Position numbers and translations under genes: made by a program | From: Collimonas sp. OK307 | GTDB taxonomy: Bacteria; Pseudomonadota; Gammaproteobacteria; Burkholderiales; Burkholderiaceae_D | Direction: 5' to 3' | DNA: 64,000 nt | Assembly: GCF_900113705.1 (NCBI RefSeq) | Contig: NZ_FOQI01000010.1 | Location: forward strand, 122,251-186,250 | Notes under the pieces: generated by a model | What the model was told of the DNA's origin: nothing | The model's database searches: none | Seen by the model: the letters and a program-made list of their open reading frames with translations, nothing else | Shown here: positions 8,459 through 16,489 of the stretch, piece after piece | Numbering within the stretch: the stretch's first letter is position 1 | Layout: each line of letters opens with the position of its first letter

Positions 8459-9024
8459 GATGTATTTCCCCTTGTTGAAAGTTCGAACCAGCTGTTCCTG
8501 CTTGTCTATTCCGCAAGGAGCATGCCAACTCAAAAACCTCAAATAGAGAGAGATAGAAGGTCGTTATTTTTTCATGAAGGAAAAAAATAAATCCTTATGA
8601 ATCAATGACTAAGAAAATTTCCAATCAAATCCGGACGACCTGAAAGCCGTGTTACCCGACAACACTTGATACGTTACATGTAACGTAACAGCAAGCTACG
8701 GACGGGTACAATTAATTGTCTTATCAACATCAAAAAGGAGGAGTGCCGCCCACCCGGGATTGGCAGTCAATCCGGCTTCGACGGATCGACAACGAGATTT
8801 ACTTCATCGACACAATTGAGATATCCTTAAATTTCTAGAAAAAATGGCAACACATACGTTGCCTTGACGCAGTGGATGCGGAATACGCAACTAGTTGAGC
8901 CAAACAAGGTCAGAGGATGCGCACTAGCGCAATGTTGCCGGTCATTATTTGACCAGAGCGAAACGAGGTGGAGGGTGGGCAAGATCTTTTTTCCGCTCTA
9001 CGCTGAGATTTATTGATTAGAGGA
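8459..9024. other. 566-base AT-rich leader region between divergent genes
   Basis: No gene is seen. It separates the repeat lipoprotein (minus) from the NlpD-like gene (plus). It contains an AT-only dyad at 8564-8590 (TTATTTTTTC against GAAAAAAATAA) and a separate 18-bp perfect palindrome at 8670-8687. Its length and AT bias are unusual for a simple promoter gap and suggest regulation of the lipoprotein. Confidence 0.5.
8670..8687. promoter_or_regulatory. 18-bp perfect palindrome, candidate operator
   Basis: TACGTTACATGTAACGTA reads identically on both strands. It lies about 210 bases upstream of the repeat-lipoprotein start and about 340 bases upstream of the NlpD-like start. Its size and dyad suit a dimeric repressor such as a TetR- or MarR-type protein. 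The regulator is unknown. A half-site ATGTAACGTA also occurs near 30510. Confidence 0.45.
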
Positions 9025-9078
9025 ATGTCATTGTTGGTCCAGAAAACAGCAGCATCCAGCTCGCAAAATCCAAACAGA

Positions 9079-9768
9079 ATGAGAAAATTCGGCCTTGCAC
9101 TGATTCTGCTGGCCGCCCTCACCGCCTGCAGCACGCCGTCCGGCTCCGATACCAGTGGCACAGCGCAGCCCAGCGGCCCCGGCTATTACACGGCGCAAAA
9201 GGGCGACACCCTATCCAGCATCGCGCGCAAATTCCAACTTAGCAATAGCACCATCATCAACTGGAACAAGCTGTCGGATCCCAATGACATCAAGGTGGGT
9301 CAAGTATTGCGGGTCGCATCCCAAGGCGCTCGTGACAGTGGCACGACCACGCCGCGTAGCGTCGACAATAGCGCGGCCGCCAACGCGGCCAGCGACGAAA
9401 AAGATAAAATCGACTGGACCTGGCCTGCAAGCGGCAAATCCACCGGCGGCCTCGGCCAGGGAAAGAAAGGAATAGATATTTTCGGCGAGCTCGGGCAGCC
9501 GGTGCTGGCCGCTGCGGCTGGCAAGGTCATGTATTCCGGCAGTGGCATACGTGGCTACGGCAACCTTGTCATCGTCAAACATAACAGCAATCTGCTATCG
9601 ATCTACGCCCACAACAAGACCATCGTCGTCAAAGAGGGGCAGATGGTCGGCAAGGGCCAGCAAATTGCCGAGATGGGCAAATCCGACAGCAACTCAGTCA
9701 AACTGTATTTCGAAATCCGCCGCCAGGGAAAACCGGTCGACCCATCCCGTTATTTACCGAGTCGCTAA
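9079..9768 (+). CDS. NlpD-like LysM / degenerate M23 lipoprotein
   Basis: With the start at 9079 the 229-residue product opens with a lipoprotein signal MRKFGLALILLAALTAC (Cys17). A start at 9025 after AGAGGA would add 18 residues and is possible. A LysM peptidoglycan-binding domain follows (YYTAQKGDTLSSIARKFQLS), then a C-terminal M23/LytM domain. The metal-binding His of the HxxxD motif is Lys (GKKGIDIF), and the HxH end motif reads LYFEIR. These are the hallmarks of NlpD/EnvC-type inactive LytM proteins, which activate N-acetylmuramyl amidases during cell separation instead of cutting peptidoglycan. It should sit in the outer membrane facing the periplasm. It is not in the usual nlpD-rpoS setting, so it is a paralogue-type gene. 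A strong terminator follows. Confidence 0.85.
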   Translation: MRKFGLALILLAALTACSTPSGSDTSGTAQPSGPGYYTAQKGDTLSSIARKFQLSNSTIINWNKLSDPNDIKVGQVLRVASQGARDSGTTTPRSVDNSAAANAASDEKDKIDWTWPASGKSTGGLGQGKKGIDIFGELGQPVLAAAAGKVMYSGSGIRGYGNLVIVKHNSNLLSIYAHNKTIVVKEGQMVGKGQQIAEMGKSDSNSVKLYFEIRRQGKPVDPSRYLPSR

Positions 9769-9793
9769 GAAGCAGATTTGCTGGCCAACAAAA

Positions 9794-9817
9794 AAAGGGC
9801 GCATGGTTGCGCCCTTT
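9794..9817. terminator. bidirectional rho-independent terminator
   Basis: AAAGGGCGCA, loop TGGT, then TGCGCCCTTT gives a 10-bp stem with an A run before and a T run after. It lies between the converging NlpD-like and DUF3443 genes and can serve both strands. Confidence 0.85.
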
Positions 9818-9850
9818 CGATAATTCACGGCAAACTGGCCCAGCTGCGCT

Positions 9851-11092
9851 TCAATAAGCAACGTACGGCCCCACCGTACCGCCCGCCGATACACCTTCAA
9901 GCGCAGTATAGACCGAGCGCCCAAAGTAGAATGGCAGCCCCCAGTCGAAAAACGAGGCAAAAGCCTCGGCGCCGGCCAGATTACTGAATGCCGTGTTATT
10001 CGGGTTGGAGTGGAACAGAGAATCTGCATTGGCCACATTGAAGCTGACGCTATTACTGCGACCGTTCACGCCGGTATTCACAGCACTCCTGCTCAACGTC
10101 GACGTAGGGCAATAAAAACCTGTGCTCAGGGTGCAGTTGGGAATAGACGAATCGGCAAAGAACAATCCATTCGACCCACTGTCAAAAAAGGCTGGCGTGG
10201 TCTGTCCCTGATACAAGGTGTTCAAGTTGCCGGAACTGTTCAAGGTATAGACGGTAGCGCTGCCCAATGCATTGTTGGCTTGCGTGCCGATGCCGAAAAT
10301 CAGCGAACCGGTGACGCCGGACGCGCCATTTGCGCCCACTGCCGGCAGTTGTATCAACGTGCCATTATTGTCCTGCGGGAAAACCGCTACCGGATTGCCC
10401 ACTTGCTGGCCCAGCGCCAGCGCGATAGCGCTGCAATTCAAGCTTGAGCAGGAGTAATACCAGCCCGCCAGCGCCTGACTCGCACAGGCACTGCCGCAAT
10501 CCTGGACAAAGGTACTGATGCCGAGCAAGCCGTTGGCATGGAATGCCGCCACTGTATTTTCCGCCACCAGGCTACCCGAACAGCCGCTGGGCACAGTCGG
10601 AAAAGCGCTGTCGCCTATGATGTGCACCGAGATGCCGCTGGCAACCTCGCCGGCGATACGCAAATCCGCCTGCTTCACCGAGCCCCAGCTATAGCCGTCA
10701 GCAAACCGTGCACATTCGGCTACGGGGTTACCGTTGGCGCTGGTCACCTGCGGCAGCGCCATATTGCCGGCCAGGACGGAAGACATGATACGCAATCCGC
10801 TCGACCCGGTATCCACCAGAATGTGATCGATGGTCTGGCATTGCGTCGTACTGCCAGGCTGGCAGATGGTCAAGGTGACATAGGGTGAATTGACGGCGCC
10901 GACCGACTGGCCGGAAGCCGTCAGGGGTCCGCTATCGAGCACCAGCGTCTGGACATTTTGAGCGGGTTGCGGTTGCGGCGTCGGCGCCGGCGTTGAACCT
11001 GAGCCACCGCCAGAACCGCCACCGCCGCCACAGGCAAGCAAGAGGAGACTGCAGAACAGGCAAAGCAGATACGTCAAGAAGCGCATAGTCAT
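9851..11092 (-). CDS. DUF3443 lipoprotein
   Basis: A 413-residue protein of the DUF3443 family. It opens with a lipoprotein signal (MTMRFLTYLLCLFCSLLLLAC, Cys21) followed by a Gly-rich linker and a Pro-rich stretch. Residues about 45-410 form the DUF3443 domain. It contains DTGSSGLRI at 94-102, reminiscent of the aspartic-protease active-site loop, and many Cys residues likely to form disulfides. The family has no established function. It begins 6 bases after the stop of a DUF2844 gene, a pairing common in Burkholderiales, so they are probably one operon and one envelope complex. Whether DTGSSG is catalytic is unproven; a second Asp-Thr/Ser-Gly lobe may be FFDSGSNGLFF further on. Confidence 0.88.
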   Translation of the reverse strand: MTMRFLTYLLCLFCSLLLLACGGGGGSGGGSGSTPAPTPQPQPAQNVQTLVLDSGPLTASGQSVGAVNSPYVTLTICQPGSTTQCQTIDHILVDTGSSGLRIMSSVLAGNMALPQVTSANGNPVAECARFADGYSWGSVKQADLRIAGEVASGISVHIIGDSAFPTVPSGCSGSLVAENTVAAFHANGLLGISTFVQDCGSACASQALAGWYYSCSSLNCSAIALALGQQVGNPVAVFPQDNNGTLIQLPAVGANGASGVTGSLIFGIGTQANNALGSATVYTLNSSGNLNTLYQGQTTPAFFDSGSNGLFFADSSIPNCTLSTGFYCPTSTLSRSAVNTGVNGRSNSVSFNVANADSLFHSNPNNTAFSNLAGAEAFASFFDWGLPFYFGRSVYTALEGVSAGGTVGPYVAY

Positions 11093-11098
11093 CCCCGG

Positions 11099-11569
11099 TC
11101 AGCGAATATTGTCAGGAGTTACGCCTTGCGGCAGCAAGGCAGGTACATAAGCACTGCCGGCGAAGGAGCGCATGTGCCCGCCCGAATGCAATACCAGCTG
11201 ATCCGACTGAATCGCTACCGCGCGTCGTCCCGGATGCGGCGCGCTGGCTGCGCTCGCATATTGGTCGGCATAGCTGCCAAGCAATTGCTGCAGGTTCGGC
11301 ATGCTGGGACCTTGCCAGCTGACGGCAAACACGATGTTGTCTGCACCTATATACTCCCGCACCGTGGTACCAGACGGCTCTACCACTTCACTAACTGAAT
11401 AACCGTTGTAGCTGGTGACCCGCGCGCTGGCCTTGACACGCGCCGCGTCTGACTGGGCCTGGGCTTGCACTGTGCCGGTGGCCGGACCGACGGCAGCGCC
11501 AAGCGCCGCAAACGCCGGCGCGGATTGTGCAAACAGCAACGCACATATGACAGAAACAGGGAATCTCAT
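11099..11569 (-). CDS. DUF2844 periplasmic protein
   Basis: A 156-residue protein with a Sec signal peptide (residues 1-21, ending APAFA) and a small domain matching DUF2844. That domain features YSVSEVVEPSGTTVREY, a conserved FAVSWQGPSMPNL motif and SYADQY. The family is confined mostly to Burkholderiales and is usually followed by a DUF3443 gene, as here. Function is unknown. It is likely a soluble periplasmic partner of the DUF3443 lipoprotein. The promoter should lie in the 192-base gap upstream (11570-11761), where no gene is seen. Confidence 0.88.
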   Translation of the reverse strand: MRFPVSVICALLFAQSAPAFAALGAAVGPATGTVQAQAQSDAARVKASARVTSYNGYSVSEVVEPSGTTVREYIGADNIVFAVSWQGPSMPNLQQLLGSYADQYASAASAPHPGRRAVAIQSDQLVLHSGGHMRSFAGSAYVPALLPQGVTPDNIR

Positions 11570-11761
11570 GGCTCACCTCTGCTCGAGTAACAAATATCCG
11601 CCAAATGATAACTGATGCTGCAAGGCAATTTGCAAAGATGTTTTAGCGCACAGGCCTGCCATTGCCACTCGTAATGTGCTATATATTTTCGCCGCTTGCA
11701 AGGCATTGATTCAGCTGCAGGCCCGATTCGGTCCGTGCCGGTCAGCAGAGCTGGGCTGAAC

Positions 11762-13147
11762 TTAGCTCCGATTCAGCAAGCGCATGCGCACAAAGCCGAT
11801 GTGTTCGCGCAATACATAAAATTGATCGGCAAAAGCCAGCGGCATTTTCATCCGGTTAACCGCTTCTTCGATACTGTCCAGGCGTTTCAACAGCTCGGCC
11901 TGTTGTTCGGGGGTGTCGGTGTCAGTGACGGCTGCACGTTCCAGCGCGATCAAGATACCGTACCAGCGATAGATGCGCGATTTGATCCGCCAGCCGTAGA
12001 GCAGCGGCACCAGCTTGAAACCCGGGATCAGCAACAAGATAATCGGCAACAGCACCACTAAAGTACGATCGACCAGGCTGGCAAGCCAGAACGGCAAGGT
12101 ACGGTAGAAGAAGCTCTTGCCCGACTTATAGTAACGGGCGGCATCGTCGCTGATGTGGAACTCGTGCGCCAGCGGCGCCGGGAATTCATCGGCACGCTGC
12201 AGCACATTAGCGCCGCTGTGCACTTCCTTGGCGGCCTCGATCAACAAATCGGAGAGTGCCGGATGCAGATCATCGCGGGCGATCAGTTCGGCGGTGGGGG
12301 CAATCAGGCGGATGTCGCGGCTGGGGATGTTTTTACCCAGATCGAACACACCTTTTGGAATTTTCAATTCGGTCAAATAGCTGAAGCGGCGCGCATAGGC
12401 ACTCGCCTGCGCAAAATCGAGAAGACGAATGCCGGGTGTACGCAGCAGCTTGCCCATGGTCGGCGGCGAGGCCGAATCGCCCATCAGAAAGGCAGCGTCG
12501 ATCTTGCCGTCGGTCAGCGCCTTCGCAGCTTCGTCGCCACCGATATCCAGTAACTCGGCCTTGCCGCCGGCTTCGATGCCGTTGGCTTTCAACAAGCTTA
12601 ACGCCAACACACGCGAACCGCTGCCTGGCGCGCCGATCGCCACCTTCTTTCCGCTCAGCTCAGACAGCCGATCCATTTTTTCCTTGCCGCGATAAAACAC
12701 CGAGACGGGCACGTAGGACACACTACCCAGCGACACCAGCTGATCGATGGGCAGGTCGCCTGCCACGCCTCCCTGGACAAAAGCGACATCAATACCGGAC
12801 TTGGGATCGCTTATTTTTTTCAGATTGTCCAGCGATCCTTCCGAAGTCACGATGTTGAGCTTGATGCCGTTGCGCGCCAAAATCTTCTTGTATTTCTCTG
12901 CCGTATTCCAGAAGTTGCTCTGCTCGGGACCGGTGGCCATCGTGATGGTCTTCGGCGGCGCCGGATGGATGAACCAGATCGCCAGCCAGATGGCGACAAT
13001 CGCCAGCAAGACAATCGGACCGAAACTGATCGCCAGGTCGCGCCACGAAATCGAGACGAATCGCATCGTGATATTTTTTGCAGATTTTTTCAGGTCGGAC
13101 GGATGGAATGGGGTAGCCATGAGATTGTTTCTATCGTTGAAAGGCAT
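11762..13147 (-). CDS. TAXI-family solute-binding protein with two membrane anchors
   Basis: A 461-residue protein. A transmembrane helix at about residues 35-56 is followed by a TAXI-type TRAP solute-binding domain (about 65-330: ITMATGPEQSNFWNTAEKYK, then FVQGGVAGD, GKKVAIGAPGSGSRVLAL). A second hydrophobic stretch (TLVVLLPIILLLIPG) lies near residue 370, then a cytoplasmic helical tail. Classic TAXI proteins are secreted and soluble and hand glutamate or similar acids to a fused TRAP permease. Here the protein is anchored at both ends and no TRAP permease gene is nearby, so a sensor or orphan binding role is plausible. The start may instead be the Met at 13120; neither start has a strong ribosome site. 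Confidence 0.85.
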   Translation of the reverse strand: MPFNDRNNLMATPFHPSDLKKSAKNITMRFVSISWRDLAISFGPIVLLAIVAIWLAIWFIHPAPPKTITMATGPEQSNFWNTAEKYKKILARNGIKLNIVTSEGSLDNLKKISDPKSGIDVAFVQGGVAGDLPIDQLVSLGSVSYVPVSVFYRGKEKMDRLSELSGKKVAIGAPGSGSRVLALSLLKANGIEAGGKAELLDIGGDEAAKALTDGKIDAAFLMGDSASPPTMGKLLRTPGIRLLDFAQASAYARRFSYLTELKIPKGVFDLGKNIPSRDIRLIAPTAELIARDDLHPALSDLLIEAAKEVHSGANVLQRADEFPAPLAHEFHISDDAARYYKSGKSFFYRTLPFWLASLVDRTLVVLLPIILLLIPGFKLVPLLYGWRIKSRIYRWYGILIALERAAVTDTDTPEQQAELLKRLDSIEEAVNRMKMPLAFADQFYVLREHIGFVRMRLLNRS

Positions 13148-13297
13148 GGGATTACAGTTGCGCTCAATTACGTTCGGCTGCGTCCGGCAAGTTAACCGGC
13201 TTACCCGTAGTCAGTCCTGGCAGCTCTCGCATTTTCCCGGATTTCGCAACATGATACGGGATGTAGAGTATCACTTGCCAAGCAAGTTCAAGAACAG

Positions 13298-16200
13298 TCA
13301 ATGACGGCAGGCTAACAATGTGTCGCTTGCATCCGCTTCCATCATGGGAAGCAAGGCCGGTGTCAGCGACTTGAGCAATTGTACCGAAAGCGCACTCGTG
13401 AACTTGTAGCTGGCAGCATAGGGCTCGTGGACGTAAGTGGTCATGGTGCCGAAGAAGCGATCCCCGATAAAAAACACGAAAGTGGCGGAACGGTTCACGG
13501 CGCGCGAGGAAATCAGTCTGCCGCCCGCCGCGTAGACCTCGAAACGTTGATCGCCGGTGCCGGTCTTTCCGCCGACGCCAATCGGCTTGCCGTTCGCACG
13601 GCGCGACGGCAAGCCGCCCTTGAGGCGTTTGGCAGTGCCCCCCTCGACCACATCAATCAGCGAGCGTTGCACCACGTCTGTGATCTCTTGGGGCAAAAGC
13701 CGTTCCGCCGCCGGTCCGCCATTCTCAAAGTGCGTTTCATATGGCGTTCCTTGCGCCAGCTCCAGGGTTTGCAGTTTCCTGAGTGGCAGGCGCATGCCCT
13801 TATTGACGATAATCCCCATCAACTCCGCCAGTGCGGCAGGACGGTCGCCTGAGGCACCAACCGCTGTTGCATATGAGGGAGTAAGGGATTCAAAAGGATA
13901 TCCGAGCCGACGCCAGTCGCGGGCAATCTCCAGAAATGCCTGGAGCTCCAGCATTTGCCGGATGCGTTTATCTTGTTTGTTTTTATTACGGGTTTTGAAC
14001 AGCCAGGCATAGACCTCCTGACGCACGTCGCGGCTGGCATCCAGCGTCTGCGTCAGTGTCGCATCCGGGTGCTGATGCATGAATCCGAGCAACCACAATT
14101 CCAGTGGATGGATGCGCGTGATGTAACCGCGATCGGCCAATGAAAATTTGTCCGGCCCGTATTGCACGTATAACGTTTGCAGCTTAACGTCCGACAAACC
14201 GTCTTTGGGAAGCTGCTTGCGCATGAAAGCAGAGAAATGCTGCAGATCCGCGTCCGGCTCTATGCTGCGGAACACCGTGGCAAGCCGTGCCGGTACCGGA
14301 TGCATGTTCTCCAACAACAGTTCCTGTGCCTCCTGCGGCGTCTTGCCATGATATTTCTTGTAGAAACGAACCATGAACTGGCGCCCTTCCTTGTCGGCAA
14401 AGCGGGACAGTATTTCTTGTCGCTTCGCTGCACTCAGGCCATCCAGAGACGCTGTACCGGGATCGGCGCCAGCCATCTTGAATTTGTAATGCCGCACGAT
14501 GTCGCGCATGAGCCGTACAAAAACCAGATTCACCGATTGCTGGAAACCTTCACGTATCGTTATCACTTTATAGTTTTCTTCGGACTCGAAATTCGTGAAC
14601 GTCTGCACGCCGCCACCAGTGACAAATGCCTCTCCCGGACTGCCCGAGTAGCGGCGTTCCATGGCCGCTTCCAGCATCGCCGGCAAAGCCAGGTCCTTTG
14701 CTTGCTTCAAGTAGGCCAGCGCCCACAGACTCAGCACATCCTCCTTTTCCACTTGCAACCCGGCTCGTTGCTCCTGCGTCATGCCCGCGTAACGTTGATG
14801 CAAATCGGCGATTATTTCGAGGTAGGTAATCAACGTGCGTAACTTGGCGGTTGATCCCAGATTGAGTCTGGCGCCCTCGTTGATATCGAACGGCTGATCG
14901 AAATTATCGGTCTGCACCCGCAATAGATTGGCGCCGCCGCGCTGCTCGAACAGCGTAAAACTGAAAATCAGCTTGCCCGGATCATCGCCTGGACTGAGCA
15001 TGTTATGCCCATACAGCTCCGCTGCTTTTGCGTCGGCGGGTTTCTTGAGCTGGCGTAGCACGGTTGTCACCGCGCGTTGCATCTCGCCATTCATGGTGGT
15101 CGCTGCGGTAAGATCGAGGCGGTCCAGATCGTAAAGGTGGTTGACATGCAACAATCCGGAAAGATTGGCGCGCAACGCAGTCACCGCTTTCCGCGTAACA
15201 AATGAAATCGGCGGCGCGCTGACCGTTTTTTGCTGCAGATTCAACTTGACCGGCAACGCCGCGTCACGCAGCGCCGCCGGGATAATTCCCGCTGCAGCCA
15301 GCACCCGCAAATGGCTGTCGGTCAACTGTTCAAGGTCGGCAGCGCCTTCCCGCAGGTAATAGGACGGCCGGCGTTGGGCGATCATCAGTGAAAGCGCTTG
15401 CTTGAACGCCTCTGCCTTGCGCCCTGATTGATGTTGATCGGGATCGCCTTGGGCCGGATCGGCGTCGTTGCCCAGGAGTTGGTTTACCTCCGCGAAATCG
15501 CGACCGTACCAGGCCCACAGGCCGTCGCCCAGGCCATCGATCTCACCGTAGCCGGGCTTGGCCGCAAGCGGCACGGTATTCAGGTAATCCACCATGATCT
15601 GCTTGCGCGCCGCAATAGTGTTTTCGCCGCCCAGGTACGCCTTGACCGAAGCCGACGCCATCTGTCGCAGTTTTTCCTGCGGCGATGCGGTACGCCCCTC
15701 AGGTGAATGACGATATTTTTCGATCTGCGTCGCCAGCGTGCTGGCTCCCGGCGTCAAGTGCGATTTATCGAATACATGCAACACCTGATCAAAGACCGCC
15801 CTGCCGAAGCGGTCCCAGTTGACCGCCGGATTGTGCTGCGGATAACTGGTCGTGAGCAAGTCACGGTCTTCGATAAAGAGCAGTGTATCTGCCAACAAGC
15901 GCGGCACCGATTCGAAATCCCTATAACTGCGCTGAGGGAAACGTTCCGAGTACAGAGATTGATCATTGCAATCGAATAAATCGAGGCCCGCCTGAGTCTT
16001 CTCGCTGTAGGCGAGAGACAATCCTCTATCCGCGAGTTGCACAAGCTTTGGCGAGATACGGGCTTGTTGCGTAATCCGGTAATCGTGCGTGGCCAAATAT
16101 TGGGTAAAGGTCGGGATCTTGCTGTAACCGAGGCGTTCGTCGTAAGGGCCGGTTTTAGGAAAACGGATCGCCGTGCTTGCCCCAGACTCAAGTTTGAATG

Positions 16201-16372
16201 TCAGCTCGCGATCAAGTTCTGACAGATGACGCGCTTGCCATTGAGATGAGCGCAATTCACTGTTGACCAGTCGGGCCGCGAACCACAGCAGTCCGAGCAA
16301 ACTGATCAGCAACAGCAACTTGCCCCAATTACGTAGCATCACTTTTTTTATGAGTAGGAATGCAGAATGCAA
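13298..16372 (-). CDS. divergent bifunctional penicillin-binding protein (GT51 + transpeptidase)
   Basis: A 1024-residue inner-membrane protein. Helix at residues 15-34; glycosyltransferase 51 domain about 135-270; transpeptidase domain about 415-960. Penicillin-binding motifs are complete: STAK at 507-510, SVN at 613-615, KTG at 936-938. In GT51 the first catalytic Glu is present (IEDRD, Glu168), and the GASTLATQ motif (209-216) replaces the usual GASTITQQ. By hand alignment the second catalytic Glu appears to be Gln237 in EKLRQM. About 200 extra residues lie between SVN and KTG. It should polymerise and cross-link peptidoglycan, or only cross-link it if the GT site is dead. The called start is TTG; ATG or GTG codons at about 16339-16342 are alternatives. 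Confidence 0.88.
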   Translation of the reverse strand: MHSAFLLIKKVMLRNWGKLLLLISLLGLLWFAARLVNSELRSSQWQARHLSELDRELTFKLESGASTAIRFPKTGPYDERLGYSKIPTFTQYLATHDYRITQQARISPKLVQLADRGLSLAYSEKTQAGLDLFDCNDQSLYSERFPQRSYRDFESVPRLLADTLLFIEDRDLLTTSYPQHNPAVNWDRFGRAVFDQVLHVFDKSHLTPGASTLATQIEKYRHSPEGRTASPQEKLRQMASASVKAYLGGENTIAARKQIMVDYLNTVPLAAKPGYGEIDGLGDGLWAWYGRDFAEVNQLLGNDADPAQGDPDQHQSGRKAEAFKQALSLMIAQRRPSYYLREGAADLEQLTDSHLRVLAAAGIIPAALRDAALPVKLNLQQKTVSAPPISFVTRKAVTALRANLSGLLHVNHLYDLDRLDLTAATTMNGEMQRAVTTVLRQLKKPADAKAAELYGHNMLSPGDDPGKLIFSFTLFEQRGGANLLRVQTDNFDQPFDINEGARLNLGSTAKLRTLITYLEIIADLHQRYAGMTQEQRAGLQVEKEDVLSLWALAYLKQAKDLALPAMLEAAMERRYSGSPGEAFVTGGGVQTFTNFESEENYKVITIREGFQQSVNLVFVRLMRDIVRHYKFKMAGADPGTASLDGLSAAKRQEILSRFADKEGRQFMVRFYKKYHGKTPQEAQELLLENMHPVPARLATVFRSIEPDADLQHFSAFMRKQLPKDGLSDVKLQTLYVQYGPDKFSLADRGYITRIHPLELWLLGFMHQHPDATLTQTLDASRDVRQEVYAWLFKTRNKNKQDKRIRQMLELQAFLEIARDWRRLGYPFESLTPSYATAVGASGDRPAALAELMGIIVNKGMRLPLRKLQTLELAQGTPYETHFENGGPAAERLLPQEITDVVQRSLIDVVEGGTAKRLKGGLPSRRANGKPIGVGGKTGTGDQRFEVYAAGGRLISSRAVNRSATFVFFIGDRFFGTMTTYVHEPYAASYKFTSALSVQLLKSLTPALLPMMEADASDTLLACRH

Positions 16373-16489
16373 CTTGGCGGGAGTGCCTGCATATCAAGAT
16401 AAACGCCTTTTCAGCCGTTGTCTAGCTGCGATTGAACCCCTTATTTCAGGCTGGCGCGCAAATCGGAAGATGCCAGAGTCGCATCGGTG

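Noticed and set aside
7944..8546. Proline-rich plus-strand frame opposite the glycine-rich lipoprotein
   Set aside because: The Pro/Leu composition is simply the complement of the Gly/Asn repeats.
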